Shown: one piece after another, positions 1-9,682 of the stretch | Layout of the letters: each line of letters begins with the position of its first letter | Numbering within the stretch: position 1 is the stretch's first letter | From: Bacillota bacterium | GTDB taxonomy: Bacteria > Bacillota > Limnochordia > DTU080 | Reading direction: 5' to 3' | DNA: 63,658 nucleotides | NCBI GenBank assembly: GCA_012840225.1 | Contig: DULU01000082.1 | Span: forward strand, 1-63,658 | Translations under genes and position numbers: made by a program | Notes under the pieces: generated by a model | The model's input: the letters and a program-made list of their open reading frames with translations, nothing else | The model's database searches: none | What the model was told of the DNA's origin: nothing

Positions 1-105
1 ATTCTGACGAAGTCGGCCAACCGACATCCCTCCGCTCTGCATCAAATTCACCATTGTTGCCGCCATCGCCTGGGAACCTTCCCATTCCACAAACCTATGT
101 TGCAC
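1..105 (-). CDS. Partial divergent ORF, unrecognised
   Basis: An open minus-strand frame enters from the left edge. It can begin at GTG 105 or GTG 90, because an in-frame TAA lies at 112-114. An AAGGAGG-like sequence sits at 107-113, too close to GTG 105 and rather far from GTG 90, so the start is uncertain. The roughly 30 visible residues (from GTG 90: VEWEGSQAMAATMVNLM and on) contain no motif I recognise. It would be transcribed away from lepA, making the region between them a divergent regulatory region. Existence of the gene is a weak inference. Confidence 0.3.
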   Translation of the reverse strand, partial: MQHRFVEWEGSQAMAATMVNLMQSGGMSVGRLRQN

Positions 106-140
106 CCCTCCTTACTTTGGGCATATTATTGGGTAAATGC

Positions 141-216
141 ATTATGTAAACTCTTAAAATAATAATGTCGGTTACATCATGAATGATGTAATTAGTGGGA
201 GTAGTGATTACATAAC
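141..216. promoter_or_regulatory. Nested palindrome with four TTACAT half-sites
   Basis: A perfect inverted repeat of two 9-base arms, TTACATCAT (172-180) and ATGATGTAA (183-191), is separated by GA. It is flanked by an outer inverted pair, TTATGTAA (142-149) and TTACATAA (208-215), perfect over 8 bases. All four sites share the core TTACAT or its complement. The layout, between a possible divergent gene and the lepA promoter, suggests an operator for a dimeric repressor or activator. I do not recognise the regulator: the sequence does not match CIRCE, Fur, Rex, BirA or LexA boxes. Confidence 0.55.
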
Positions 217-275
217 GTGCCATGCCGGGTTTATCTGGTCTTTTGCTGCTCAGGCCTGTGCGAATTGAAGCAATG

Positions 276-305
276 TTGTCGGTTTCGGAAGGCTTTTGCT
301 ATAAT
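276..305 (+). promoter_or_regulatory. Sigma-A-type promoter for lepA
   Basis: TTGTCG (276-281), an 18-base spacer and a perfect TATAAT (300-305). The expected transcript start is near 312, giving a leader of about 80 bases before the TTG start of lepA. Confidence 0.6.
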
Positions 306-340
306 AAAGGCCGAATGTCGCAGAGAGATGATAGAAGAGA

Positions 341-369
341 CGCTAACGGATGAGACGCTACCGTTAGTG
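341..369 (+). other. Leader hairpin upstream of lepA
   Basis: CTAACGG (343-349) pairs perfectly with CCGTTAG (361-367) around an 11-base loop. A G-T and a C-G pair extend the stem to nine pairs. It lies in the predicted leader, 24 bases before the start codon, and has no T-run, so it is not a terminator. It could affect translation or mRNA stability. Confidence 0.4.
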
Positions 370-392
370 AAAGTGGAAAGGATAAAAGGCGC

Positions 393-2192
393 TTGCAGGA
401 CAAAATAAGGAATTTTTGCATCATCGCCCACATCGATCATGGAAAATCCACACTGGCCGACCGGTTGTTGGAGATGACCAATACCATCTCTTCCAGGCGT
501 AAGGTGGACCAGATACTGGATTCCATGGATCTGGAAAGAGAGCGGGGGATCACCATAAAGCTGCAGGCGGTGCGCCTGCAATACCAAGCCCGTGACGGGC
601 AGGAGTATATCCTGAATTTGATCGATACCCCCGGTCATGTTGATTTTTCCTATGAAGTGAGCCGTTCATTGGCCGCCTGCGAAGGCGCTCTCCTGGTGAT
701 CGACGCCACGCAGGGTATTGAAGCCCAGACTCTGGCCAATTTATACATGGCTCTCGATAACAACCTGGAAATTATCCCGGTGATCAACAAAATAGATTTG
801 CCCAACGCCGAACCCAAGCGGGTGCTGCACCAGCTGGAAGAGATGATCGGCATGCCGGCGGAGGAGGCCTTGTTGATCAGCGCCAAAACCGGCGCCGGGG
901 TGGATGAGGTGCTGGAGGCTGTCATTAAGCGCATTCCACCGCCCAAGGGTAATCCTAACGCGCCGCTGCAGGCGCTGATCTTTGATTCTCATTATGATTC
1001 GTACCGGGGCGCCGTGGCATATGTGCGAGTGATTTCCGGCACCCTGACAATAGGAACCCGCATAATGATGATGTCGAGCGGCCGGACCTTTGAAGTGTCC
1101 GAGCTGGGTGTCTTTCGCCCGGATATGGTGCCTGTTCAGAAACTCTCTACCGGCGAGGTAGGTTGCGTCATCGCGCAGATGAAGAATGTGAAAGATACCA
1201 GGGTAGGCGACACCATCACCGAAGCCGAACGCCCGGCGGCGGCACCACTTCCCGGTTACCGCAAAGCCATCCCCATGGTTTATTGCGGCCTTTATCCGGT
1301 GATCAACGAGGATTACGCCGATCTGCGGGATGCGCTGGAAAAGTTGGAGCTGAACGATGCGGCGCTGGTATATGAACCGGAAACATCGGCGGCTTTGGGA
1401 TTCGGCTTCCGCTGCGGCTTTTTGGGCCTGTTGCATATGGATATCGTCCAGGAGCGCCTGGAAAGGGAATTTGGCCTGAATCTGATTGCTACCGCTCCTA
1501 GCGTTGTATATAAAGTGTATCTGACCAACGGGGATATGCTGGAGATCGACAATCCGTCCAGATATCCCGATCCCACCGTTATCGACAGGGTGGAGGAGCC
1601 GTATGTGAGAGCTTCCATCCTGGTGCCGCCGGACTTTGTCGGTCCGGTGATGGAGCTCTGCCAGAACAAAAGAGGCCAGTATGTGACCATGGAGTATATA
1701 ACGCCTGAGAGAGCCAGGCTGGAATATGAAATGCCGCTCGCCGAGATCCTGATGGATTTCTTCGATAAGCTGAAGTCCCGCTCCAAGGGGTATGCTTCTC
1801 TGGATTACCAGCTCATCGGCTATCGCCCCAATCACATGCAGAAGATGGATGTCCTGCTCAACGGGGAGCCGGTCGACGCTCTGTCCTGTATAGTTCATCG
1901 TGACAAAGCCAATGAGCGGGCCCGGCAGCTGGCGGAGAAGCTGAAAGAAGTGATCCCGCGGCAGTTGTTTGAGATCCCGATTCAGGTGACCCTGGGCGGC
2001 CGGATCATCGCCAGGGAGACGGTGAAAGCCATACGCAAGGATGTGTTGGCCAAGTGTTACGGCGGCGACGTCACCCGCAAGCGGAAGCTTTTGGAGAAAC
2101 AAAAAGAAGGCAAGAAAAGAATGAAGCAGTTGGGCCGGGTGGAAGTGCCGCAGGAAGCTTTTCTGGCTGTGCTGCGCAGCTCCGATGAATAA
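393..2192 (+). CDS. lepA: Elongation factor 4 (LepA), ribosome back-translocase GTPase
   Basis: Translational GTPase that acts on stalled or mistranslocated ribosomes. At 599 residues it has the normal family length. Visible motifs: G1 AHIDHGKST (residues 12-20), the switch I RERGITIK (49-56), G3 DTPGHVDF (78-85) and G4 NKID (132-135), followed by the EF-G-like domains and the LepA-specific C-terminus rich in Lys/Arg (near [19 protein letters not shown]). The start is TTG 393 preceded by purine-rich GGATAAAAGG; no ATG lies near the conserved N-terminus. hemW follows after 5 bases, an order common in Firmicutes. Confidence 0.97.
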   Translation: MQDKIRNFCIIAHIDHGKSTLADRLLEMTNTISSRRKVDQILDSMDLERERGITIKLQAVRLQYQARDGQEYILNLIDTPGHVDFSYEVSRSLAACEGALLVIDATQGIEAQTLANLYMALDNNLEIIPVINKIDLPNAEPKRVLHQLEEMIGMPAEEALLISAKTGAGVDEVLEAVIKRIPPPKGNPNAPLQALIFDSHYDSYRGAVAYVRVISGTLTIGTRIMMMSSGRTFEVSELGVFRPDMVPVQKLSTGEVGCVIAQMKNVKDTRVGDTITEAERPAAAPLPGYRKAIPMVYCGLYPVINEDYADLRDALEKLELNDAALVYEPETSAALGFGFRCGFLGLLHMDIVQERLEREFGLNLIATAPSVVYKVYLTNGDMLEIDNPSRYPDPTVIDRVEEPYVRASILVPPDFVGPVMELCQNKRGQYVTMEYITPERARLEYEMPLAEILMDFFDKLKSRSKGYASLDYQLIGYRPNHMQKMDVLLNGEPVDALSCIVHRDKANERARQLAEKLKEVIPRQLFEIPIQVTLGGRIIARETVKAIRKDVLAKCYGGDVTRKRKLLEKQKEGKKRMKQLGRVEVPQEAFLAVLRSSDE

Positions 2193-2197
2193 ATTGT

Positions 2198-3481
2198 GTG
2201 GTGACCGTGACCATGGGTGGGGCCGGTCTATATGTGCATGTGCCATTTTGCCGCCGGAAGTGCTTATATTGCAGCTTTGTCTCCTTTCCGTTGCCGGCCG
2301 CCGGCGCCGAGGCTTCCCCGGATTGCTGTAACGGCTACGGTGTACCTGATGTGCCGGCCTATCTGGCGGCCTTGCAGCGGGAGATGGCGGTCCTCGCCCA
2401 GAGGCCCGATGTCCGGCTGACCCGCTTTTCTTCTATATATATCGGCGGCGGCACCCCGACCGTGCTGGCTCCGGAGCAATTGGCGGCTGTTTTGTCCTGG
2501 GCCAGGCAGCTGGCCGGGGTGACTGGCACCGGGGTGACTGGCACCGGGGTGACTGGCACCGGGGTGGATGGCACCGGGCTGGATCGGCGCCGGGAGCAGG
2601 TGGCCGGGATGGAAATAACGGTGGAGGCCAACCCGGGTACGTTGACTCCCCGTCACCTGCAGGTGCTGAAGGAAGCCGGGGTCAATCGCCTTAGCCTGGG
2701 TGTGCAAAGTTTCCACGATCATGAGCTGAAGGTGCTTGGCCGGCTGCATACGGCTGATGAAGCGCGGCAATCATTTGCTTTGGCCCGGGAGGCCGGGTTT
2801 GACAATATCAATATCGATTTGATGTTCGGGATTCCGGGGCAGAGCGAAACCTCCTTTTATCAAAGCCTCCAAGCAGCCCTTCGCCTCCACCCGGAGCATC
2901 TTTCCTGCTATGGGCTGACGGTGGAGGAAGGGACACCCCTCGAGAGTTTGCTTCAGGCCGGGGAATATATCCTGCCGGGTGAGGAAGCGGAACTTGCCCA
3001 ATTCCACCTGGCCAGGCAGCTCTTAACCGCTGCCGGTTATATCCATTATGAAATATCCAATTATGCCCGCCCCGGCCGCGAGTGCCGGCACAATATGCTT
3101 TACTGGCACCTAGAGCCCTATTTGGGGGTGGGCCTGGGGGCTCATTCCTATTGGGGCGGGCGGCGCCTGGCCAATCCCGACCGGCTGGAGATATATTGTC
3201 GGCTGGTGACCGGCAAGGGATGTCCGGCCGAGTGCGAAAGGGAGGCCGATCCGGCTGCCGATATGGATGAGGCCATGTTCCTGGGCTTGAGAACGCTGGC
3301 AGGAGTGGATGATGCCTGGTTTGCCAAACGTTTCGGACATTCGCTATTTAACATTTATAATGATGCCATTGAGCGACTTGTCGATAAAGGTTTGGTATAT
3401 ATTGCCGGACAGCGGTTACGCTTGAGCGAAAGGGGTTTACCGCTGGCCAATCAGGTCTTTGTTGAGTTCTTACGTGCTTGA
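2198..3481 (+). CDS. hemW: HemW-like radical SAM protein (heme chaperone family)
   Basis: Radical SAM protein of the HemW/coproporphyrinogen-III-oxidase-like family, whose studied members bind and deliver heme. The iron-sulfur ligands C18, C22 and C25 are in HVPFCRRKCLYCSF. The GGGTP motif, ANPGT and the family C-terminal domain follow. At 427 residues it is longer than the usual ~380, because residues about 107-126 are a tandem GVTGT repeat and a Cys-containing insert follows the cluster. The start is uncertain: GTG 2198 or ATG 2213, neither with a strong ribosome binding site. Its stop codon overlaps the -35 box of the hrcA promoter. Confidence 0.9.
   Translation: MVTVTMGGAGLYVHVPFCRRKCLYCSFVSFPLPAAGAEASPDCCNGYGVPDVPAYLAALQREMAVLAQRPDVRLTRFSSIYIGGGTPTVLAPEQLAAVLSWARQLAGVTGTGVTGTGVTGTGVDGTGLDRRREQVAGMEITVEANPGTLTPRHLQVLKEAGVNRLSLGVQSFHDHELKVLGRLHTADEARQSFALAREAGFDNINIDLMFGIPGQSETSFYQSLQAALRLHPEHLSCYGLTVEEGTPLESLLQAGEYILPGEEAELAQFHLARQLLTAAGYIHYEISNYARPGRECRHNMLYWHLEPYLGVGLGAHSYWGGRRLANPDRLEIYCRLVTGKGCPAECEREADPAADMDEAMFLGLRTLAGVDDAWFAKRFGHSLFNIYNDAIERLVDKGLVYIAGQRLRLSERGLPLANQVFVEFLRA
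2516..2575 (+). repeat. In-frame 15-bp tandem repeat inside hemW
   Basis: Three perfect copies of GGGGTGACTGGCACC (2516-2530, 2531-2545, 2546-2560), a fourth with two changes (2561-2575) and a partial fifth. Each unit adds GVTGT to the protein, so copy-number change would keep the frame. The perfect identity points to recent expansion by slippage or unequal recombination. Confidence 0.9.
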
Positions 3482-3507
3482 CAAGAAAAGGCAGGGGGTG
3501 CTATGTT
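3478..3507 (+). promoter_or_regulatory. Sigma-A promoter of the hrcA-grpE-dnaK operon
   Basis: TTGACA (3478-3483), an 18-base spacer and TATGTT (3502-3507). The -35 box overlaps the hemW stop codon. The predicted transcript start (about 3514) lies just before the CIRCE element, the usual arrangement for HrcA repression. Confidence 0.8.
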
Positions 3508-3521
3508 TGTTTATGGATATG

Positions 3522-3548
3522 TTAGCACTCTTGGTCAATGAGTGCTAA
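3522..3548. promoter_or_regulatory. CIRCE operator (HrcA binding site)
   Basis: A perfect match to the known CIRCE element: TTAGCACTC (3522-3530), nine-base spacer, GAGTGCTAA (3540-3548). HrcA binds it as a dimer and represses the heat-shock operon. It lies immediately downstream of the promoter and upstream of hrcA itself, so hrcA is autoregulated. Confidence 0.97.
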
Positions 3549-3606
3549 CAGCTTGGCTAACAATCTTGGCTGCTTTGTGAAATCCGCTAAGAGGTGGTCA
3601 GGTGGA

Positions 3607-4629
3607 ATGGAGGATAGAAAGAAAAACATTCTGCGGGCCATCATTGATGATTATATCGAAACGGCCGAGCCGGTAGGCTCGAGGACGATTGCTCGCAGGT
3701 ACCAGTTGGGTGTCAGCCCGGCCACCATCCGCAACGAGATGGCTGATCTGGAAGAGTTGGGTTACCTGCAGCAGCCATACACCTCGGCGGGGAGGATTCC
3801 CTCCGATAAAGGTTATCGATATTACGTAGACGCTTTGATGCCCCAGACCTCATTGAGCCCCAGAGAGAGGGAACTCTTGTGGGAACAGATACAGCTGCAA
3901 ATGTCCCAGGCCGCAGTGGAGACCTTGGTGCACAGGGCGGTGCGCCTGCTGGCCGATATGACCAGCTATGCGGCGGTGGCCATGGCGCCGAGCATAATGG
4001 ACAGCGTCATCAAAACCGTACAATTCGCTCCCATCGACTCGCGCAGCGTGCTCCTGGTTCTCATCAGTGAGCCCGGTTTTGTGCAGCATCGCATCGTAGA
4101 CGACCTGCGCAGTGCGGTCGACGAATCGCTTTTGTCCTATGGCCGCCGGGTGACTGCCCTGCTGCGGGGGATGCCGTTCGGCTCGGTTCCCGCCGTCATC
4201 AGAGAGGCGATCAGGGAGATTATCAGGGAAGAAGAGCTGCGGGAAGCTCTCCTGGAGATGATCACCGCCGGGGAAAAACATGATTACACCGAAAAAGCCT
4301 ACCTCGAAGGCAGCGTCAACCTGATGGATCAACCCGAGTTCAAAGATGTGAGCAAAGCCAAAGCTGTGCTGACCGCCTTGGAGGAACCCAGCCGCCTTCT
4401 CGAGATGCTCAGTCAAAACGAGGGGGACACCGTAGTTATCGGAGCGGAGAATATAATAGACGATATGCACGAATGCAGTTTGGTTACCGCGACCTACCAT
4501 GTCAAAGGCCGGGTTCTGGGCACGGTGGGGGTGATCGGCCCCACCAGGATGGTATATAACCGGGCCATCACGTTGGTGGATAATGTGGCGGCTGCTGTTT
4601 CAGAAGCCCTAAGCAAGGTCAAGATATAA
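3607..4629 (+). CDS. hrcA: Heat-inducible transcription repressor HrcA
   Basis: Repressor of class I heat-shock genes through CIRCE, with activity tuned by GroEL in studied bacteria. 340 residues from ATG 3607, the normal length. The N-terminal winged helix (EPVGSRTIARRY, VSPATIRNEMADLEELGYL) is followed by the GAF-like and dimerisation region. I chose ATG 3607 because GAGGTGG (3591-3597) lies nine bases upstream and the protein then begins MEDRKKNILRAI like its family. The longer frame from 3538 would start inside CIRCE. Confidence 0.96.
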   Translation: MEDRKKNILRAIIDDYIETAEPVGSRTIARRYQLGVSPATIRNEMADLEELGYLQQPYTSAGRIPSDKGYRYYVDALMPQTSLSPRERELLWEQIQLQMSQAAVETLVHRAVRLLADMTSYAAVAMAPSIMDSVIKTVQFAPIDSRSVLLVLISEPGFVQHRIVDDLRSAVDESLLSYGRRVTALLRGMPFGSVPAVIREAIREIIREEELREALLEMITAGEKHDYTEKAYLEGSVNLMDQPEFKDVSKAKAVLTALEEPSRLLEMLSQNEGDTVVIGAENIIDDMHECSLVTATYHVKGRVLGTVGVIGPTRMVYNRAITLVDNVAAAVSEALSKVKI

Positions 4630-4689
4630 ATAACTCAAGACACTATTCTTTTTTCCGCTCACATTAATTATTCTTAGGAGGCGAGACTT

Positions 4690-5466
4690 TTGACGACGGA
4701 GGACACCGGCATGGGAGTGTCTGTGCCGGAGCCGGAGAATGAAGCTGTGAAGAAGGAGGAAACTGCCGCTGCCGCCGCCCGGGACCGGGATGGGGTGGGA
4801 GAAGAACCGGCAGCAGAGCCGGCGGAGAAAGGGGCAGGAGAACCGGCAACAGAGAAGGATGTAGCTCAGGCGCAGGCTGAAGAAGGAGCTTCCGTCGCAG
4901 AGGAAAAAGATCCGGCTGAGCTGGCGGTTATGCTGGAGGAGGCCCGGCGGGAAAACCAGGAGTTAGTGGCCCGCTACCTGCGCCTGCAAGCCGATTTCGA
5001 CAATTTCAGAAGACGCTCCCGCCAGGAGTTGGCTCAGGCCGGGAATAAAGCGGCCGAAAAGTTGATCGGCCAGCTCTTGCCGGTAATCGATGATCTGGAG
5101 AGAGCTTTGCAGGCGGCTACTGAAGCAGGTGAAAGTCAGGCCCTGATCACCGGCGTGCAGATGGTTTACCACAACTTGCTCGAGCGGCTGCGCCAGGAAG
5201 GACTGGAAGCCGGGCCGGGCGTTGGGGCTCCTTTCGATCCGCATTGGCATGAAGCGGTATACCGGGTGGAAGGAGAGACCCAGCCTGAAGACGGGGACAA
5301 CCTGATTGTGCTGGAGATGTATCGCAAGGGTTACAGTTTGTCCGGCAAAGTGATCAGGCCGGCCATGGTCAAGGTGGGCCCGGCTTCGGCTGCACCCGCA
5401 AAGGCAACGGCAAATCCGCCTCCGGTGTCGTCTGGGGAGCGGGGCGAAGGCGCTGCAGAAAGCTAG
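4690..5466 (+). CDS. grpE: Nucleotide exchange factor GrpE
   Basis: DnaK nucleotide exchange factor. TTG start at 4690 behind AGGAGG (4676-4681). The first ~80 residues form a long Glu/Ala-rich acidic tail, then comes the coiled-coil (RLQADFDNFRRRSRQE, from about residue 98) and the C-terminal beta domain ending near VKVGPAS. A Pro/Ala-rich tail follows. At 258 residues it is longer than the usual ~190-200 because of both tails. Second gene of the CIRCE-controlled operon. Confidence 0.95.
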   Translation: MTTEDTGMGVSVPEPENEAVKKEETAAAAARDRDGVGEEPAAEPAEKGAGEPATEKDVAQAQAEEGASVAEEKDPAELAVMLEEARRENQELVARYLRLQADFDNFRRRSRQELAQAGNKAAEKLIGQLLPVIDDLERALQAATEAGESQALITGVQMVYHNLLERLRQEGLEAGPGVGAPFDPHWHEAVYRVEGETQPEDGDNLIVLEMYRKGYSLSGKVIRPAMVKVGPASAAPAKATANPPPVSSGERGEGAAES

Positions 5467-5481
5467 AATAAAGGCTTAAGC

Positions 5482-5502
5482 TGGAAAAGATTTATTTTTC
5501 CA
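5482..5502 (+). other. Hairpin between grpE and dnaK
   Basis: TGGAAAA (5482-5488) and TTTTCCA (5496-5502) form a seven-pair stem with a seven-base loop, followed by ATTTTGC. It is too AT-rich and lacks a proper T-run for a confident terminator. It could be an mRNA-stability or processing element that sets a different level of dnaK. Confidence 0.35.
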
Positions 5503-5530
5503 ATTTTGCATCCAGGGAGGAACCTGATAG

Positions 5531-7426
5531 ATGAGCAAAATAATAGGCATTGACCTCGGCACCACAAACTCTGTCGTCGCAGTAATGGAAGGTGGAGAGC
5601 CGGTTATCATTCCCAATGCCGAAGGGAGCCGACTAACGCCCTCGGTGGTGGGCTTTACCAAAGAAGGCGAGCGGGTGGTAGGACAGGTAGCCAAAAGGCA
5701 AGCCATCAGCAATCCTGACCGCACCATCGTCTCCATAAAAAGACATATGGGCACCGAATACAAGGTGAATATCGACGGACGTTACTACACGCCCCCGGAG
5801 ATATCGGCGATGATCCTGCAGAAACTGAAGCAGGATGCCGAAGCTTATCTGGGCGAAAAGGTGACCAAAGCGGTGATCACCGTTCCGGCTTATTTCTCCG
5901 ACGCCCAACGGCAGGCGACCAAAGATGCCGGGACCATCGCCGGCCTGGAAGTGCTGCGCATCATCAACGAGCCGACAGCGGCCAGCCTGGCCTATGGTCT
6001 GGACAAGACGGAAGACCAGACGATCCTGGTCTTCGACCTGGGTGGCGGGACGTTCGACGTCTCCATTCTGGAGCTGGGAGAAGGGATTTTTGAGGTCAAG
6101 GCCACCAGCGGCAACAACAGGCTGGGCGGTGACGACTTCGACCAGCGCATCATGGACTGGATGATCGCCGAATTCAGAAAGAGTCACGGCGTAGATCTAT
6201 CCAAAGACCGCATGGCCATGCAGCGGTTGAAGGAAGCGGCCGAGAAAGCCAAAATCGAGCTTTCCACCCTGTCGCAGACCAGTATCAATCTGCCGTTTAT
6301 CTCCATGGGCAAGGAAGGACCCCTGCATATGGATCTGACGCTCACCCGGGCCATGTTCAACGAGATGACCAGAGATCTGGTGGAGGCGACCATGGGACCC
6401 ACCCGGCGGGCGCTGGCCGATGCGGGGTTGGAGCCGAGCCAGATAGACCGGGTCATTTTGGTGGGCGGGGCCACCCGCATGCCGGCAGTGCAGGAAGCCA
6501 TCACCCGCCTGATGGGGAAGGAGCCGCACAAGGGGGTCAATCCTGATGAAGTGGTGGCTATCGGAGCCGCCATTCAGGCAGGGGTGCTGGGCGGCGAAGT
6601 GAAAGATATCGTGCTGCTCGACGTCACTCCCTTAAGCCTCGGGGTCGAGACTTTGGGTGGGGTGATGACCAGGCTCATCGAGCGCAATACCACCATCCCC
6701 ACTTCCGCCAAGCAGATCTTCACCACCGCAGCCGACAACCAGACGGCGGTCGACATCCGGGTGCTGCAAGGGGAGCGGCAGTTTGCCGCCGACAATGTCC
6801 TTCTCGGCCATTTCCAGCTGACGGGGATATTGCCTGCGCCCAGGGGAGTGCCGCAGATTGAGGTGACCTTCGACATCGATGCCAACGGCATTGTGAAAGT
6901 ATCGGCCAAAGACTTGGGCACCGGTAAGGCCCAAGCCATCACGGTGACCGCCCGCACCGGGCTGAGCGAGAAAGACATCGACCGCCTGGTGAAGGAGGCC
7001 GAAGCGGCTGCCGAAGAGGACCGGAAAAAGAGAGAGCTGGTGGATGCCAGGAACGAAGGCGATGCTTTAATCTATTCCACCGACCGCACCCTCAAGGAAC
7101 TGGGCGACAAGGTGAGCGAGGAAGAAAAGAAAACCATCCAGGCTGCCCAGGATGAGCTGAGGCAGGCTATGAACGGCAACGACGTTCAGGCCATCAAAGA
7201 TAAGCAGGGAGCCCTCAGCGAGGCTTTGTATAAGGTGACGTCCAAGATATATCAGGCGACGGGCGGCGGGACACATCCTGGAGCCGGTCCTGAGGCCGGA
7301 GCCGGCGCCGGAACCGAAGGATTTGCCGGCGGCAGCGGTTTTGCCGGAGGTGGAGCAGGAGCCGCCGGTGGTGACGGCAAAACAGTAGACGCCGATTTCA
7401 CCGTGGAAGACGACGACAAGAAGTGA
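5531..7426 (+). CDS. dnaK: Molecular chaperone DnaK (Hsp70)
   Basis: ATP-dependent Hsp70 chaperone, 631 residues. GIDLGTTNS near residue 6, [23 protein letters not shown] and VGGATRMP mark the ATPase domain. [11 protein letters not shown] opens the substrate-binding domain and the helical lid follows. The tail is Gly/Ala-rich (from about residue 577) and ends in [13 protein letters not shown], a typical DnaK C-terminus for DnaJ cooperation. GGGAGG (5515-5520) precedes the ATG. Third gene of the operon. Confidence 0.98.
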   Translation: MSKIIGIDLGTTNSVVAVMEGGEPVIIPNAEGSRLTPSVVGFTKEGERVVGQVAKRQAISNPDRTIVSIKRHMGTEYKVNIDGRYYTPPEISAMILQKLKQDAEAYLGEKVTKAVITVPAYFSDAQRQATKDAGTIAGLEVLRIINEPTAASLAYGLDKTEDQTILVFDLGGGTFDVSILELGEGIFEVKATSGNNRLGGDDFDQRIMDWMIAEFRKSHGVDLSKDRMAMQRLKEAAEKAKIELSTLSQTSINLPFISMGKEGPLHMDLTLTRAMFNEMTRDLVEATMGPTRRALADAGLEPSQIDRVILVGGATRMPAVQEAITRLMGKEPHKGVNPDEVVAIGAAIQAGVLGGEVKDIVLLDVTPLSLGVETLGGVMTRLIERNTTIPTSAKQIFTTAADNQTAVDIRVLQGERQFAADNVLLGHFQLTGILPAPRGVPQIEVTFDIDANGIVKVSAKDLGTGKAQAITVTARTGLSEKDIDRLVKEAEAAAEEDRKKRELVDARNEGDALIYSTDRTLKELGDKVSEEEKKTIQAAQDELRQAMNGNDVQAIKDKQGALSEALYKVTSKIYQATGGGTHPGAGPEAGAGAGTEGFAGGSGFAGGGAGAAGGDGKTVDADFTVEDDDKK

Positions 7427-7519
7427 GCGAATTGGCCATGGTCAAATTGGCCTTGTGATTTTGGTCAGTGATATGCGTGAGTCCGGTGTATGCCGGTTAA
7501 TGCGGAAGGGTGTGGCGGT

Positions 7520-8659
7520 TTGGCAAAACGGGATTATTATGAGGTATTAGGCGTTGGCAAGGATGCCGGCGAAGAGGAGATAAAGAAAGCTTACCGGCGC
7601 TTGGCCCGCAAATACCACCCGGATGTCAATAAAGACGACCCCCAAGCGGCAGAAAAATTCAAAGAGGCCACCGAAGCATATAAGATACTGTCTAATCCCG
7701 AGACCAGAGCGAAATACGATCAGATGGGACATGCTGCGTTTGAAGGTCAGTTTGAAGGCGATCCCTTCTCCGGTTTCGGCGGTTTCGGCGGCTTTGAGGA
7801 TCTGGGCAGCATCTTCGACATGTTTTTCGGCGGCGGGGGGCGGGAACGCCATACCGTCCGCAGAGGCGCCGATGTGCGCTATGATCTGGAGATCAGCTTC
7901 CTGGAAGCGGCCAAAGGTCTGGAAGAAGAGCTGCGCGTGCCGCGCACCGAGACCTGCGGCCGCTGTCATGGCAACAGAGCTGAACCGGGCACGAAGATCA
8001 GCACCTGCGATGAATGCCGGGGCAGCGGCGAGGTCAGAAAGGTGCGACAGACGGCTTTTGGCCGCATGGTCAACGTGACCACCTGTCCCAAATGCCGGGG
8101 TGAAGGCAAGATCATCAGCCAGCCCTGCAAGGAATGCCGGGGAACGGGCACGGTGCATAAAGAGCGCCGTATAAAGGTGAAGATACCGGCCGGCGTGGAG
8201 AGCGGGATGCGCATCAGGGTGGCCGGCGAAGGCGAAGCCGGGATCAGGGGCGGACCTCCGGGTGATTTGTTTGTATATATCACCGTCAGGCCGCATGAGT
8301 TTTTCACGCGGGAAGCCAACCATGTTGTCTGTGAAGTGCCCATCAGCTTTGCCCAGGCGGCATTGGGGGATGAGATTGAAGTACCGACTCTGGAGGGTAA
8401 AGCCAAGCTTAAGATCGCCGAAGGCACCCAGACCGGCACGTTATATCGTCTGCGGGGCCTGGGATTCCCCTCGATCGATGGTTTTGGCCGCGGCGATCAG
8501 CTGGTGAGAGTGAAGGTAGTCACTCCCACCCGTCTGACGCCTCGCCAGCGCGAGCTCCTGAGGGAACTGGAAGGACTCAACAGTGAAAACGGTCAGGACA
8601 AATCGTTCTTTGACCGGATCAAAGAGACATTAGGCGGTAACCGTGAGCGAAATCAATGA
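7520..8659 (+). CDS. dnaJ: Chaperone DnaJ (Hsp40)
   Basis: Co-chaperone that stimulates DnaK ATPase. The J domain carries HPD at residues 33-35, followed by a Gly/Phe region and four zinc-binding CxxCxGxG-type repeats ([31 protein letters not shown]) and the C-terminal substrate domains. 379 residues from TTG 7520, which has GGAAGGG nine bases upstream and gives the canonical start [12 protein letters not shown]. An ATG at 7490 in the same frame would add ten residues not seen in the family. Confidence 0.96.
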   Translation: MAKRDYYEVLGVGKDAGEEEIKKAYRRLARKYHPDVNKDDPQAAEKFKEATEAYKILSNPETRAKYDQMGHAAFEGQFEGDPFSGFGGFGGFEDLGSIFDMFFGGGGRERHTVRRGADVRYDLEISFLEAAKGLEEELRVPRTETCGRCHGNRAEPGTKISTCDECRGSGEVRKVRQTAFGRMVNVTTCPKCRGEGKIISQPCKECRGTGTVHKERRIKVKIPAGVESGMRIRVAGEGEAGIRGGPPGDLFVYITVRPHEFFTREANHVVCEVPISFAQAALGDEIEVPTLEGKAKLKIAEGTQTGTLYRLRGLGFPSIDGFGRGDQLVRVKVVTPTRLTPRQRELLRELEGLNSENGQDKSFFDRIKETLGGNRERNQ

Positions 8660-9677
8660 TAATAAAGGTATCTGGATGGAAGTGGGCGTGGTCACCTGCC
8701 CTCCGGCGGTCGAAGCCGTGACCTGGATGTTGCTGGAGCTGGGAGCCGAGGGAGTGGTGGTGGACGAACCCGACCTCTTGAGAAAGCGGCGGCAACAACT
8801 GGGCCCGGATCTCCTGGCCGACGATGAGTTTTTGGAAGAGGCGCCGTCTCCGTCTCCCGGCCGGGCGGCGGCCGGGGCCACCACCGTCACCGCCGGAGGC
8901 GGAGGTGGAGATGCGGAGGCAGAGGTGGCTATAGTCCGCGCCTATCTCCGGCCCCGCCAGCTCTCGCCGCCGTTGCTGCAGGATTTGGCGGTAAAGGTGA
9001 AGAGCCTGCCTTCTTTTGGGCTGCCGGCAGGTGAGGGGCGGGTGTATTGCCGGGAGGTCGCCGAGGAAGCCTGGGCGGAATCCTGGAAAAAGTATTACCG
9101 GCCGATCAGGGCCGGCCGTCGTCTGGTAGTCGTCCCTTCGTGGCTTTCCTATACGCCGCAGCCGGAAGATATTTTGCTCATCCTTGATCCGGGTATGGCT
9201 TTCGGCACGGGACATCATCCCACCACACAGATGTGCCTGGCCGAACTGGAGCAGGTGGTCAAGCCTGGGCAGCGTGTGCTTGATTTGGGCACGGGTTCAG
9301 GCATATTGGCTATTGCCGCCGCCAAATTGGGAGCGGCGCAGGTGACGGCCGTCGATATATCCCCGGAAGCGGTAGAAGTAGCGGCTGAGAACGCTGGGCG
9401 CAATCAGGTGGAGGGAGCCATCACTTTTCTGGCCGGCACTTTGGCCGACATATCCGAGGAGAACCGATTTGATGTGATTGTGGCTAACATAACGGCGGAT
9501 GTCATCATCGCCTTGCTGCCGGGCATAGCCGCCCGCCTGGCGCCCGGGGGGCGGTTCATTGCCAGTGGGGTGATTATCGGCAAAGCGGCCGCCGTGGAGC
9601 AGGCCTGGAGCGCCGCCGGTTTAAAGATGGAGAAGTGCCTGGAGACCGATGAGTGGGTGTGCCTGGTAGGAGGCTGA
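8643..9677 (+). CDS. prmA: Ribosomal protein L11 methyltransferase PrmA
   Basis: SAM-dependent methyltransferase that modifies ribosomal protein L11. The SAM motif [20 protein letters not shown] and the NxxA-type motif VANITADVI are present, with [14 protein letters not shown] before them. 344 residues from GTG 8643, which overlaps dnaJ by 17 bases; ATG 8676 is an alternative. Residues ~75-97 are a Pro/Ala/Gly-rich insert ([10 protein letters not shown] and a Gly run) that interrupts the N-terminal domain. Confidence 0.93.
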   Translation: MSEINDNKGIWMEVGVVTCPPAVEAVTWMLLELGAEGVVVDEPDLLRKRRQQLGPDLLADDEFLEEAPSPSPGRAAAGATTVTAGGGGGDAEAEVAIVRAYLRPRQLSPPLLQDLAVKVKSLPSFGLPAGEGRVYCREVAEEAWAESWKKYYRPIRAGRRLVVVPSWLSYTPQPEDILLILDPGMAFGTGHHPTTQMCLAELEQVVKPGQRVLDLGTGSGILAIAAAKLGAAQVTAVDISPEAVEVAAENAGRNQVEGAITFLAGTLADISEENRFDVIVANITADVIIALLPGIAARLAPGGRFIASGVIIGKAAAVEQAWSAAGLKMEKCLETDEWVCLVGG

Positions 9678-9682
9678 TCCGC

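Larger units (their letters stand above)
106..392. other. Regulatory region upstream of lepA
   Basis: No convincing gene is present between the partial minus-strand ORF and lepA. The first part (about 120-220) is much more AT-rich than the surroundings and holds the nested palindrome. The second part holds a sigma-A-like promoter and a leader hairpin. A 63-codon frame at 217-408 has no similarity I recognise, no good ribosome binding site and overlaps lepA, so I do not call it. Confidence 0.6.

Noticed and set aside
217-408. 63-codon + strand ORF before lepA
   Set aside because: It covers the lepA leader hairpin and start region, has no recognisable family and no good ribosome binding site.
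741-2246. 501-codon open frame antisense to lepA
   Set aside because: Shadow of GC-rich coding sequence; the composition (many His, Gln, Arg) matches a complementary-frame artefact. The same applies to the 450-codon frame antisense to hisS (38148-39500) and the 402-codon frame at 24637-25845.
2516-2575. Tandem repeats as a CRISPR array
   Set aside because: Units are contiguous, short, without spacers and in frame within a conserved gene.
3538-3606. Longer N-terminus for HrcA
   Set aside because: That start lies inside the CIRCE element and the added 23 residues are not part of the family.
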